From Sphagnum compactum (Eukaryota; Bryophyta; Sphagnopsida; Sphagnales), in the NCBI GenBank assembly GCA_965153455.1, contig OZ234495.1, forward strand, positions 10,164,875 to 10,228,874: 64,000 nucleotides of DNA, in the 5' to 3' direction. This document shows positions 44,429-56,470 of this stretch, in pieces (the first letter of the stretch is position 1; the number at the start of each line of letters is the position of its first letter). A model generated the notes under the pieces. It was not told the origin of the DNA. It was given only the letters and a program-made list of their open reading frames with translations, and ran no database searches. The position numbers and the translations under genes are program-made.

Positions 44429-46870
44429 ATGAAAGGTAGTCTCCTCTTTGCAAAATTTGCTATGGGCATAGAAGGGTGCTACATTGGTTCTGCTTCACAA
44501 TCTCCACTGGCATTCTCTGCTAATTTGTCTGCAACTCCACCTTCCCAGCTGCTGTCACCTGAGCACTATGGCCGGGATTCTAGCCTTCGACCATCAGCCT
44601 CTGTTCCTGTTTTTGCTACATATTTGAAGGTTGTCCCTCATGGAGAACCTGTTCTTGGAGCTGATGCAATTGCAATCCCACCAAATCTTGCCCCCTTGCA
44701 TCTGATCAAAGAGGATCCTCCTACTCCAAAACGACTCAAGATAGCCAGGGCTGGCAGTGGGGGAAGCAACTTGTTACCTGGAAACTATTCAAAATGGGGA
44801 ATAGCTATTGGGTTCCTTGCACTGGCAGCATTGCTTCTTTTTCTAGGATTTCTCTTGGGCAGGATACATTGGCAGAAGGAGGCACTGCAATTTGCAATTG
44901 TAATTGATGCAGGAAGTACTGGTACTCGTGTAAATGTGTATGCTTGGGCTCACTCCCACAGGGATCCACTTCCTGTCATGGTGAAGCCAACATATAGTCG
45001 TAGTAATGGGTCCCCCTGGTATGTGGTCAAGGGACAACAACGTGCTTATAAGCGGGTGGAAACAGAGCCTGGACTAGACAAAATGCTGCACAATGAGACT
45101 GCAGTTAGAAATGCCCTTGTGCCCCTGCTGAAATGGGCAGAGAAACAGATACCTCCATATGCTCATGCCAACACAGAACTCTTTCTTTTGGCCACTGCAG
45201 GACTTCGGAGGTTGCCCTCTGAGCAGAGTGAGTGGATTCTTGACAATGTGTGGTCTGTACTGGAGAAGTCTCCCTTCAAGTGTGATCGCAGAAGTGTGAG
45301 GGTAATAAGTGGGGTTGAGGAAGCATATTATGGCTGGATAGCTCTGAACTACAATTTCGGCAAATTAGGACACAGACCCAAGCTGTCAACATTTGGTGCA
45401 CTGGATCTAGGAGGCTCATCCTTTCAGGTGACCTTTGAACCAGATGAGGTGCCCAAGCACTTTGGTGTGAATGTCAGTGTTGGCTCCACAGAGCACCATC
45501 TGTATGCATTTTCACATGCTGGCTTTGGTCTCAATGATGCATTTGAAAAGTCAGTGGCACAGTTGCTTCGCCCCAGAGGTGTTGCTAGCAAAAGAATAAT
45601 GATCTCCAAGAAAGGGCTTATGGAAGTGGAGCATCCATGTCTGCACAAAGGCTACAGAAAACCATATGTTTGCTCTACACATTGCATGTTACCACCTTTA
45701 GGCTATGGAGGTCAAAGCCCTGCAAGTGTGGGAAGGACTCGAGCACAGGTGGAGTTGAAGGGAGCTCCGAATTGGAAAGCTTGTCAATTGCTGGCTGAGA
45801 GTGTTGTCAACACAACGCAAGTTACTATGTGTAGGATGCCCCCATGTGCACTTGGCAAGCACCAGCCACCAGCTCATGGTAGGTTCTATGGGCTGGCTGG
45901 AATTTTTGTTCTCTACAATTTTTTTGGACTTACAGCATCCACACCAATTGAAAAACTCCTTGAGAAAGGCCATAAATTTTGTGAGCTTAATTGGAAGGAC
46001 GCAAAAGCAAGCGTTGTGCCACAACCCAGTGTGGACCAATACTGTTTTCGAGCCCCATATGTGGTGGCACTTCTGCGGCATGGGCTGCATCTTCAGGATG
46101 ACCAAATTGTAGTTGGGTCAGGTGATTTTGCATGGACTCTAGGTGCTGCCTTGTGGGAAGCTGGTGCACTCCTGCCAAGTCGAACATCCACTTCTCAGAG
46201 CGTGCTTTCAAGGGTCACAAACTCCCACAGCACATTCAGTCTGGGCTTATTAATGCTGCTCTTTCTTGCTGTGGTGGCTATCATTTGCCACCTTGGTGGG
46301 ATAGTGAGCCCTTGGCGATGTTATGTCTTTGATGTCTTCCATCCTTCTGCATCTGCTTCTGGTGTTTCCATGTGGCCCTCATCAATTCGTGCACAGGGCC
46401 GCTTTGGCAACCTTGTGGGTGGTTTAAATGATCGCAATGGTAAATCTCACATCTTTGCTAACTTCAGCAGCCTTCATTTGTGCTAGGACATGTTATTGTT
46501 ATTGATTTTCTTAGTGAAGACAGGGGTTGAGTCCTTTGCTGGACATGAACTCAGCAATAGCTAACACTTCAACTGTTGGCAAATTTTCACAACAGATGGC
46601 AACGTGAAGATGCCACACAGTCCAGTACCGGAGGTGCATGGTCCTCATAATCCCATTTTTGGATCTGCCACATCCAACAGAAACTTAGGGGAGCGAGCAG
46701 GTTTGCAGAGTGGGGGCATTGGAGCTCTTGGAACTAGTACCCCTGATTGCCTCCAAAAATCTGGGGGGAAAATGCATCACCATGGGAACTGGCATCTGCA
46801 AAGCCGATGGACACAGTCACGAGAGGACCTCAACTACTGTGTCTCAGACCTTTATCTTGCCAAGGTTTGA
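44429..46870 (+). CDS. Apyrase / GDA1-CD39 nucleoside phosphatase, APY7-like
   Basis: Two exons: 44429-46439 and 46596-46870, joined in phase, about 761 residues. These enzymes hydrolyse nucleoside di- and triphosphates, usually in the Golgi lumen or outside the cell. After a long N-terminal region an inner membrane segment (WGIAIGFLALAALLLFLGFL) precedes the catalytic domain. The apyrase conserved regions appear in order: IVIDAGSTGTRVNVYAW, LFLLATAGLRRLP, EEAYYGWIALNYNFG, GALDLGGSSFQVTF, and GSGDFAWTLGAALWEAG late. A second membrane segment (GLLMLLFLAVVAIICHLGGI) follows. Two membrane anchors around a luminal domain, and the length near 740 residues, fit the APY7 group, which in Arabidopsis acts in pollen wall formation with other apyrases. 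The frame is open upstream to 44399 but without an ATG; ATG at 44429 or 44462 could start, or an upstream exon exists. The long intron-free first exon is notable. Confidence 0.93.
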
Positions 46871-49800
46871 GCAGGAGACAAAGTTTGCTGTGAGTTGTGG
46901 GTATCTAGTTTCTACAGCCCCTTCACTATTTTGTCCTTGATCACTCATAAGTTCCTTGCACTGTTTCCAATAGTGACATTACTCGTACTTTTCTTGGACA
47001 GTGTTCTGGAGACAGATAAATTCCATCTGCCACAAGAACCTATACTCACAAGTCAAATGATGCAAGAAACTCTGGCTTGTGCTCAGTTTGTTTTGATTGA
47101 GTTTTTTCTGTATTCAGCTTAGTTCATTGGTTGGATCCTCATAATGCAAGGTCTAGATCTTCTAAGAGAGGAGGAGAAGAACACTTTATGAACAATGATA
47201 TGCCTAAAGTGCTTGGAACCTCATTATCTTCCAATTAGAAAGTAAAATTTCCTGTCCATTTCTACACTAAGGTTTACACCATCAGACTCTAGTGGACTTT
47301 TTGTTGAGAGAGAAGGCTCCATTTGTAAGTATAAGTGATTCTACAGCACCCAGCCTCTGTGCACTGCAGCAAGCCCCTCATGGGGCAAGGACCATGTGCC
47401 TGACCAGGTCCAGGGCAGTGGACTGTAAGAGGTGGAACTGCTTTGTTCCATGAATTTGGTTTTAGCTGCTCACATTTCATGTTTATAGTAAGGCTTGTCA
47501 CAGGTACTGGGAAAATATGCAGCTGCCTTGTGACCCAGAAATTGATCATGGCTATGGGCCAGTGTAAAAGTTGATTGGTGAATGGCTGATCACAAGGTGA
47601 TATACCCTGCACATGTGACACTTGCACACCCATTGGTTGACTAAAAATCATTTATAAAAGAGCTTTCTGATGTCAAAACACTGAGAAAGGAAGCTCATAA
47701 TTATATAAATTCTGGATGGTCATAGGAACCTACACCCACTTTTCAAGTGTAATTGAAGAGCGCCTTACAGAGGATATTTTTTCTTCCACTGTTTGCAGGC
47801 ATTTATACATGACAGAACCACTCATGGCAAAGCCACATGTTTCGACTTGCAATGAAGGCCAAAGCCCATTACAAGATGACCCACCTATTCTGGCCGCTCT
47901 CAACAAAAGAGGGCAAACTAGTTGTCCTATTTTATTAGTTACTAGATCATAGTATAGAGTGTACCTTTTTAAAACTTAAGAATGGATTTCAGACCAAGTT
48001 AGCATGGAGACACTTTTTTTTTTGACTTTTGTCCTCATTATTAGCGCCTACACAAGAATGCATGTTTCACATAAGAAAATGGAACACAATTCTATAGCCA
48101 TCATGAAGCCATAGAAACCAAAAATCAATAGTCTTGGTGGTGCAACAATCAGACTCCAAGAGGAAGGGGAGTAGTGTAGTAGAAACCCAAAATGAAACAT
48201 CTGGCCCGACCATCACATTCCAAGAGGAAGAGAAATAGTGCAGTAGAATCCAAAATCAAAAGAGGAAAAGTGGAAGTATCATTCACAGTCCAACAATCAA
48301 CAATTGGCTAAACCACCTGCAGCAAGAGAAATTTGACAACGGAATCATGGACTCTGCAAGTCAACAGTGTCTCCATTTGCTACAGAAGATTCCAAGTTCC
48401 TGGGAATGAACACATATCAAAACCATCCAGGATTCATAGCAACACACATTTGCTCTGTCAATCGAGGCCTGACAAAGATAACATTTGGTTATGTAGAAAA
48501 AGAACTGACATCGCTTCCTTGATTTTCAGGTATGTTGCAAAAGAGAGGAAAAGTGAAACCAAAAGTAGCAAATACCTGTGCAAAGTATCACATTTCACTG
48601 CGAGACACGCGGTGGCTAGAGAAATAGAATTTCACCTTTCAATCAATTCATCTGTATCTTTCTTGGCCAAAAAAATTCCCATACTCAATAATGAAAACAC
48701 AATTAGTATAATGTATGTGAGGGCTTAAACAAATAACCATACAATAGTCCCACATCCTTTTGAAAGATGCAGCCTAACTCCAAGCTTCTTTGTATCAAGT
48801 CTGGTGCTTGGACTGTAACTGGTATATGCAGCAGAACTAGATCACGAGAGGGCAGACAATACCTTACTATTCCTTGATTTGTTGTACAAGAGCTCTTGCA
48901 TGTCAAGCTTAGATTGCACCATCACACAAGCTCCATGCCATGAAACCCATTGAACAACTAACACCTGGCACCACAAAAACTTGCTCTTTGAGACTTCAAG
49001 GACACTAACAAGCACTCAATACATGATCTATCCTGGACACAACCAAACAATCTAAGAGCATGGACAATTGAATACAAATAATGTGAGAGAGCACTAGGAA
49101 TGGAGTTGCCAGCCAAAAAGCAACATACACTTTGTAGATCTTCACCAGAAGTAACCACTGCAGTGTAATATGTTCCCATGAAATTCTACATCAACTGCAG
49201 CAGAGGAATCATGGTGTTGAGAACTCTGGCAGACTTCAGGAATAACTTGGCTACCACAAGTTCTACAGGTCAGAACTCTTCCAGTAGTACAAAACAGGCA
49301 CACATTTATGTGCTCTGTGCCCTGCAAGTCACTTCATCAACTAGCTGAATTTCACATCAGCATCATGTTCTCTTCAGTTTGCAGCACAGAAACAGTAGGC
49401 TATGTATCAACTCAAGAAGCCACTTGGCTGGTAGTAAACATAACATCTCATACCAGAAGGCTTTATACAAGGTTGCCATGACCACAGTTGAAAGCTCTCA
49501 TGTAAAGTACTATCAATTGTTCCACCATCTACATTTAACTGGAAAAGGGAGGAACTTTCTAGACACACCAACACCCCAAAGGGAAGGTCTAGAAATGAAG
49601 CCAAGAAATGACCTAAAATGTTAAACCAAACCATATACAAGATTAAATCTCTGTTTGAGTGTAAGAGATGAAATAAAGCAAATATAATCAGTATAAGACA
49701 GATTATGTCATGATTATAGCAAATATACAAGCAGCATGAAGATGTGCTCGCAAAAGCCCACTAAAGGAAATATCAACATGTTTTTATGACCAGGAATTAA

Positions 49801-50031
49801 GGAGCACTGGATGAGGAGAAAGAATATGAAGTGAACACTGAAGGAAAGTTGCAGATACCAAGTTTAAAGAGAGCGGAGATGAAAGTGGCAACAAGTGATC
49901 AGGAGATGTTCACACATTGAGCCCAATTGGAGTAGGAGAGAATGATGATGAACTTCAGGAAAATACTCCATGAGTAAACTCAAGATGTATACAAAGGAGA
50001 AAGCTCTGGTGCTCAACTATGAGATCCTCTT
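46871..50031. other. Tail-to-tail intergenic region, no gene recognised
   Basis: Lies between the 3' ends of the apyrase (+) and sucrase-like (-) genes. A 70-base direct duplication around CCAAGAGGAAG is seen at about 48150-48260. A minus-strand stretch at about 49330-49140 contains a CxxC..CxxC pattern (CLFCTTGRVLTCRTCG), but no splice-consistent gene could be built around it. Confidence 0.5.
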
Positions 50032-53000
50032 TCATTGCTGGTTGGCAGAGGTGCGGTAGAGGTGATAGGCAAGGACAACACACGTGGCAGCCCCAGCAAC
50101 AGCCAAGACAACTTTTGTGTCATCAGCCTCCCAATATTCAACCCATTGGGGCATTTTGAAAAACTTCCCAACCCGGCTCTTCTTATCTTTGGGCAATGGC
50201 TGGCTGAGTGCAGCAGCCTCTTCTGCTTCAGCATCCCCACACATCTTGTTGAGGTCACGAGAGCCAATACGGGGCATCAGGACGGGTGCACACTTCTGGC
50301 AACTTTTCTTGTCCTGACTGAGAGAACCATTTTCGTGAAGTGTTCCATTTGTGGCCCCCTGCTCTCCTACTTCGGCACAAGCACACTCTCTTTGCACTTC
50401 ATTTTCCACTGTGGATCCTGCTGCTATTCTCTCCTGCAGTCTTTCCTTCTGCTCATCTTCTGTCAAGCCCATTTGACCCCTGTAACAATAAATTCCTTCA
50501 AAGATTATAAACTACTACAAGACAGAAGGTGAGCAAGCTGATGCCTAGACCTGGTCAATGACAGTTGAAACAACATGTCAGCCACACATCTGAAAGTAGA
50601 GACAGCATACTGACTGGGATACCTACTTCCCAAATTGAAGTTTCTGGTTAGCACAGTCATGATGAAAATTATGATTGAAATGATCACAATTGAGACAGGT
50701 CTTACTTGTAAATGTGTTGAAACTCTCATGCTTTTAGAAGAATGTGATTTTAGATCTGCACCAGTGGCATAGGTACAAATTTTACCTCCATAGTCGATCA
50801 ATTATTCTCCCTTGACAAATATGCTGCTCAATAAGTTCAGGCACATCATCTGGTGTAACATATCCATACCTGATCAACCACAAAGTCATTGGAGGTCTTC
50901 ACATTGAGATGCACAATTATGTTCTCCAGGAAGAGATGCAATTGCTGCTCTCAGACTTGAAAGCAGTGCTAGACCTAGGTAATTAGTGTTGAAATCCTGA
51001 AAGGCCTTGGGTTACAGTTCCCAACAACTGACAGTGCAAAAAGAATCAGATTGCTTGACAAGAAATCATCATGCAATCTTATGGACCAAAATCAACTAGA
51101 ACTAAACCCAAGCTCTCTCCATTGCAACTTAAGCAGCCAAGATGTTAAATCTGTTTTAAGATAAGAATTAGCTTATTGAAGTATCAGAGCCCAAATCTGG
51201 CCTGACTATCAAAATGAGAAGCCACATTCACCTGTGCTATGGTTCTATTGTCTGGGCAGGCTTTGAACATGCCATGTAGCTCAACTGACTGGTCACAGCT
51301 ACATGCCAGTTTTCAATACAAATATTGATTGGGAGAGGGCAGGACACCAATTGGTTGGATATAGTTCCCGTGATGGCAACACTTACATGATTGACTGTAT
51401 GACACTAATATATTGGACAATACAGCACAACACTTACCAGTGGCCTGTAACAATCCCATTCTCAGAATGGCCAAAAATGATAACATTCCCAGCATACTTA
51501 TGGCCACCAATATGAGAACAGAGCCTAACGAAAACCTGGTCCTTGAGCCAAAGCTTTGATAGCTCTTCTGAAAATGTTTCTTTTAAGGGGGGGCCACAGG
51601 TACCACAGCGCTTATCGCGAGAGCCATGTCCACAAATGAAGACATGGAATCCAGTGAGTGGCTCTGGAGTCCCAAGTGCCCATTCCTTTCCTGCCACCAA
51701 GACCTCATCCACAAAGGACTCCACATCTGATTCACCTATTCCCCTGTAACAGTAACAGCATCAGCTCAAATTTGAGATTTAAGGGAAGTTGATCCACCCC
51801 CTTAGCACATATATAAACCCTATATTTTGCACACAGACCATTGTCAGTGGGAGATGAATTATGGTACTTAGCATCCATCAGGAATTCCAGAAATGAACAC
51901 AAATACAAAACAAGCTTTAGCTGTAGGAGAGATTCTAGCAGTTTACTTTTAAATCTTGAAGCCATGTAAGCCTACGATACTCATGGGAAAAATGAAAGGT
52001 TTCCAAGATATTACACAAACTCCTCCTCTCCATCACTGTGCAGTGGAAGGAGATGAGGCAGAGACTGACGGACAAAAGGACTCACTTGTACTTAACCATG
52101 TCTGGGAATATAAGCACATCACCATTTGTTGCAACAGGTTCATCATGCCCCTCGGCAATTGTCAAACGTGTCTGCAACCAGTAGAACAAAGGTGTGTCAG
52201 AATGACTTGACTGGTCCATGAGCTCATTCATTGCCTATCAAACATCAAAAAAATCCACTCTAGAAAAGCTTTGAAAGTCCAGATATGGAAAGGAACCTCC
52301 TGATTCTGCATTTGAAATGAGCACAGAGCACTGACAGCACAAATCAGTTGAAAGTGGTTGAGGTTTCTTATTTGCTTCAGATGGTCAAGAAGGACTTCTG
52401 TACTGCTTCTCCAGGAAGCCACAAAAAACAACCAGCACACCAGACCATTTCTCTACTACCTCTTGGCCTACTCCTTTGCTGGATTATACATATGAAATGA
52501 ACATTTTCAGCTGGTGTGGAGGTAGGCTTCCATTTTCATCAGTACTAACATTCCGTTTCATGGATCGATGTGAAGAGAACCACGGATCGACAATAGAGAT
52601 CGGCTAGCCGGGAAGCAAGCAAAGCGAATCGCAAATTCTGGAAGAAAATGTTCGAGATTTGAACACTTCTGGAGGGGCCAAAATCCGTATTCTGCAGACC
52701 AATAAAGACCCAAAAAAAAAAGGCGACAACAGAACACACACAGAAAGGAAGAAGAAAGAAGAAGAAGAAGAAGAGATGATGATGATGATGACGAGGGGAA
52801 TGGAAGAATCCGACCTTTTTCGGCATGTCCGTCTTACGGTTTCGCAAGGCAGAGACCATGGAATTCGGCAACGGCTCGTACGCACCTTTCTCGATTTTCG
52901 CTGGCCAGCTCTCCGCAGCGTGGTAGCAAAGGAACACATGTCTCTCGTAGTGGTCCACGCTTCCAACCAAGGGCTTCTTCTTCTGCAAATCCGGCCTTCC

Positions 53001-53201
53001 GAACCCGTAAGCTACCGCATCGTCCTCCTCCCTGATCAAACCCTCAGATGCTTGCTGTTCTGCAGTCCCCACTTCTCCTCCCTCTGAGATTGCTGCCACC
53101 GATTCTCCTCCTCCTCCTGCTGCTGCTGCTGCTAATTCCGCTCCTGCTTCCTGTATGCTAATATTGTTCTTCTCCACTTCCATTTCCAAACTACCAGCCA
53201 T
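50032..53201 (-). CDS. Sucrase/ferredoxin-like family protein (thioredoxin-like 2Fe-2S type)
   Basis: Five exons: 53201-52815, 52171-52086, 51743-51438, 50869-50786 and 50479-50032. All phases agree, 436 residues. After a low-complexity acidic/Ala-rich N terminus comes the Suc_Fer-like domain: VAYGFGRPDLQKKKPLVGSV, YERHVFLCYHAAESWPAKIE, VLIFPDMVKYK, HVFICGHGSRDKRCGTCGPP, VRLCSHIGGHKYAGNVIIF, WYGYVTPDDVPELIEQHI. The Cys/His positions in HGSRDKRCGTCGP and CSHIGGHKYAG are those proposed to hold an iron-sulfur centre in AIM32-like proteins. The C-terminal 130 residues are charged, with CGDAEAEEAA, and end in one membrane segment (KVVLAVAGAATCVVLAYHLY), so the protein is probably tail-anchored. 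The substrate is unknown; the 'sucrase' name is historical. The ATG at 53201 is followed by MAGSLEMEVEKN. The gene has GAGCGAGC and GAGA runs in its upstream leader. Confidence 0.95.
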
Positions 53202-53659
53202 CACCTATTTTCAAGAAGGAAGGAAATAAATAAATAAAAAAACTGCAATAAAGAGCTATTCAGAAGCCCAAAATTACTTGAGAAGAGAGAACAAATGTGA
53301 AAGAGAGATACACACACACACAGTGTGCGAGCGAGCAAGCGAGCAAGCGAGCGAGCGAGCGAGCATGAAGCTGGAAACGAGAGATCCGGTGCGAGCGTGG
53401 AGGAGGGTTTTGTCGTAGAGAGAGAAAGAGAGTGTTTTGTGTTTTTTTGTCTTTAGGGTTTTCCGTGGGACATATACCAATGTGGATGGATGGTGCACTA
53501 ATGGGTGTACCTTTTTCATCCCTCCCTTTCCCTGGGCTAACCAAGGTGGTTAACTCAAGTTGACCTTCTTCTTCTTTTTTTTCCTTTCCTCCTCAACTAA
53601 GATTGGTTTTTTTTATTTTTGGGGAACTTTTTTTTTTCCTCACCCTCCATGTGTGCCCA

Positions 53660-53860
53660 AGTCTCACCTACCTACCTACCAACCTACCTACCTACCTACC
53701 CACCCGTCTGCCTACTTACCTGCCCACCTAAACTACTTGCCTATGCACCTTGGCCTCCTCTCTCCCCCTCCTACCCACCCATCTACCTACTTACCAACCC
53801 ACTTACATACCCATCGATCTACCTATGTACTCATCAACCTATTTAACTATGCACCTATGC
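53660..53860. repeat. CCTA/CTAC-rich minisatellite
   Basis: An imperfect array of CTAC, CCTACC, CACC and ATCTAC words, for example ACCTACCTACCTACC around 53680. It is the complement of the GGTAGGTAGG runs found in the dispersed intronic repeats, but the flanks do not match those repeats. Confidence 0.85.
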
Positions 53861-54249
53861 ACTAAATCTCCACCAAGGCAATAACAATGCAAGTCAATGA
53901 AGGTATTGCAATATACCAAGTAAGTTGTTTCAAAATCCTTCTTACCCACTTCCCTATTAGACCTTGCAACTTTCGAAAACAATATTGCAATGTTAACTAA
54001 GCATATTGCAACTAAACTGGATTTCTTTTCAATAGCCCTATAAAATTCAATAATTAAATTATTCGATAACACCGATATGAAGGTATTGCAAATGAACTTG
54101 ATATTTTTACTCAAGCCACATCAATCCAACGATCTAACCTTTCTTGCAAATCCTCATTGGACTTTCTCACAATTATTATATTTCAAATTCATGCCATACC
54201 TTCAATGCAACTTGTAATATAAATCAATTAAATCTCACATTGCTTTCAT

Positions 54250-55240
54250 AAGGGTAATGCACACCCACTAGATGATTTATTGAAATGCAATATTGTTAAG
54301 GCACACTCACTCAATGATTTTATTGAAAGCAATATCACTAAGGCAAAGGGCAAATATCATATTGTATCTAATTTCTTTTTTCAATACCCTCATCAAACTA
54401 ATGCATGAACACAACAAATTTACTATAATGCAATACCTTTAATATTGTTAAATTATTTTCATCTCATCTAGTCAACAACACAATACCCCAATGATACATT
54501 GGATATAACATATCCAACCTAATGCCCATATGCATTATCTTCGTAAAGTAATGCAAATGCACTAGATCATTTTATTATTTTGCAATACCCTTAGGCCTAG
54601 TTACAACTATTTATCCCTCATATTCATCTGTGCAATACCTTATGGACACATCGACAATATAATATCCAACCCAATTCACACATGCATTACCCTCATCAAA
54701 GTAATGCAAGTGCACTAGTTTAATTTGTTAGTATGTTATACTCATGCCCAAGATAATATATTTCACTTCATTTGATTTTAAAATGCGTTATTAGATTATT
54801 TTGGTCTTATGCAATACCCTTAGGCCTAGTTATAACTATTTTATTTCATTTACTTCATTAATGCAATACCATATGGACACATTGACAATATCATATCCAA
54901 CCCAATTCACGCATGCATTACCTTCATCGGGGTGATGCAATAGCACAAAGACAGAATACGAATATCATATCCAACCATATTCACATCTACATTACCCTCA
55001 TCATGGTAATGCATATCCTTTGGATCATTTTGGTGTTTTGCAATACCCTTAGGCCCATTGAAATTATTTCATCTCATCTAATTTGACAATGTGATACCTT
55101 GAAAACATATTGGAAATAACTTATGTTGACCTTATATGCAATACCCTAATATGGGTGTTAACCAATATTTAAATGTGGCCTTGCGTAATACTAAAGTAAA
55201 CAAATCCAATTCAATTGCAATATCTTCATTTGGTTTACCC
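54250..55240. repeat. Tandem satellite, 229-base period
   Basis: GCAATACCCTTAGGCC occurs at 54582, 54811 and 55040, exactly 229 bases apart. Between them further words recur in order: CAATACC(T/A)TATGGACACAT, ATATCCAACC(C/A), ATGCATTACC(C/T)TCATC and GTAATGCA with variants. To the left (54250-54480) more diverged relatives such as GCAATATTGTTAAGGCAC/GCAATATCACTAAGGCA are present. Three to four units can be seen. Degeneration increases outward. Confidence 0.85.
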
Positions 55241-56470
55241 TATTCCTATTGGGGTTATGCAAATTGTCATGGGTGTATTAAGGTTAAGTTTAGGGGTCAG
55301 TGTATTGCATGGACCAAAAAATAATCAAATCTTATGTAATACCCTCATGGGTGTATTAGGTTTAAAGATAGGGTTGATGGAATATGTTTTGTCTTGTCCC
55401 AAAAGTATGGTATAACAAAATTGTAAATGCAATTATACTCTCATCATGCATATATAAAATATTTCAAAATTCTAACTATGACATAAGGGATTTTTTTTAT
55501 GATGAGGTTATTGCACAAAAGCATGCCTTTAGGCTTTAATGGAACTTACACAAAAGTTTAGACTACAATTGCAATACCTACATGTACTAGCAATACATTC
55601 GATTAATTTTTTGCTCAATGCAAGATGCACATACACTATATACAGATCTTAATATGTGCAACAAGTTGAACCGATTGTAGAGCTCCATGTTGGTAGAGGA
55701 CATGGTGCCCAACAGAAAAAGTTTTCCTCAAAAACTATGGATTTCATAGCAACTTACAGAGCTCTCAACAAAGATTCATGTTTCCTCTTAAATCATATTT
55801 CTCTTATGTTTCCAATGCCAATTTCCAACACAAGTATTTAAAACTGCATGGAATATTTGTAAGAGAAATGCAGAGTATAAGATGCTAATAGAAGGGTGAA
55901 TTCCGTGGCAATTTTTGGCTTTTTGACAGTGTGGGCATGTGGAGAAAAAACCTAATCTAAGTATGCTCTCAATATCAAGACTATATTAGGGATTCTACAC
56001 ATAAGAAAAAAAATTGAGAAGATTGATTTGTTAGTTCTTTTGACAAAAGAACCCAACTGGCTGGACAATCCTGCTTGCAAGGATCCTGGCTTTTGCTCCA
56101 ACTTGCCCTACTCAACTGGTGCAAATTGATTACAGATCTGCAGAGTCAGAGTGAGATCAAATTCATAAAGTGTTTTTGAACCCAACCTTTCTCAGTGACT
56201 TGCACTGCACTGTTTGGCTTCTTGTCGCTGGTGATATGCAGCACAAACACTTGAAACGAAATCCTGAAATTGTCTTTTTGTCAGTTAGTGAACTCAGCTT
56301 CTGAGCACCTATGGCCTTGAGAGGCATCACCTTCAGTTGCAAATGTTGTTTCTTGCACCAAAAGAAGCCATCTTGTTTAGTGGGATATGATCAAAAGGCA
56401 TGTGAACAATAATATGCTCCCACTCAAAAACACATAGAAAGAAAGCAGATACTGGTGTGGCAATCCAAAG

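Larger units (their letters stand above)
53202..56470. other. Intergenic region: promoter, CTAC-rich tract and satellite
   Basis: The first 350 bases are the upstream region of the sucrase-like gene, with an AGCGAGCGAGC run (53328-53364). A CTAC-rich tract (53660-53860) and a tandem satellite (54250-55240) follow. The remainder (55240-56470) has no recognisable gene; its right end is the 3' side of the VPS26 gene. Confidence 0.6.

Noticed and set aside
49140-49327. Minus-strand frame with two CxxC pairs, possibly a zinc ribbon
   Set aside because: No flanking splice-consistent exons and no family match; the adjacent frame overlaps it. Kept only as a remark.
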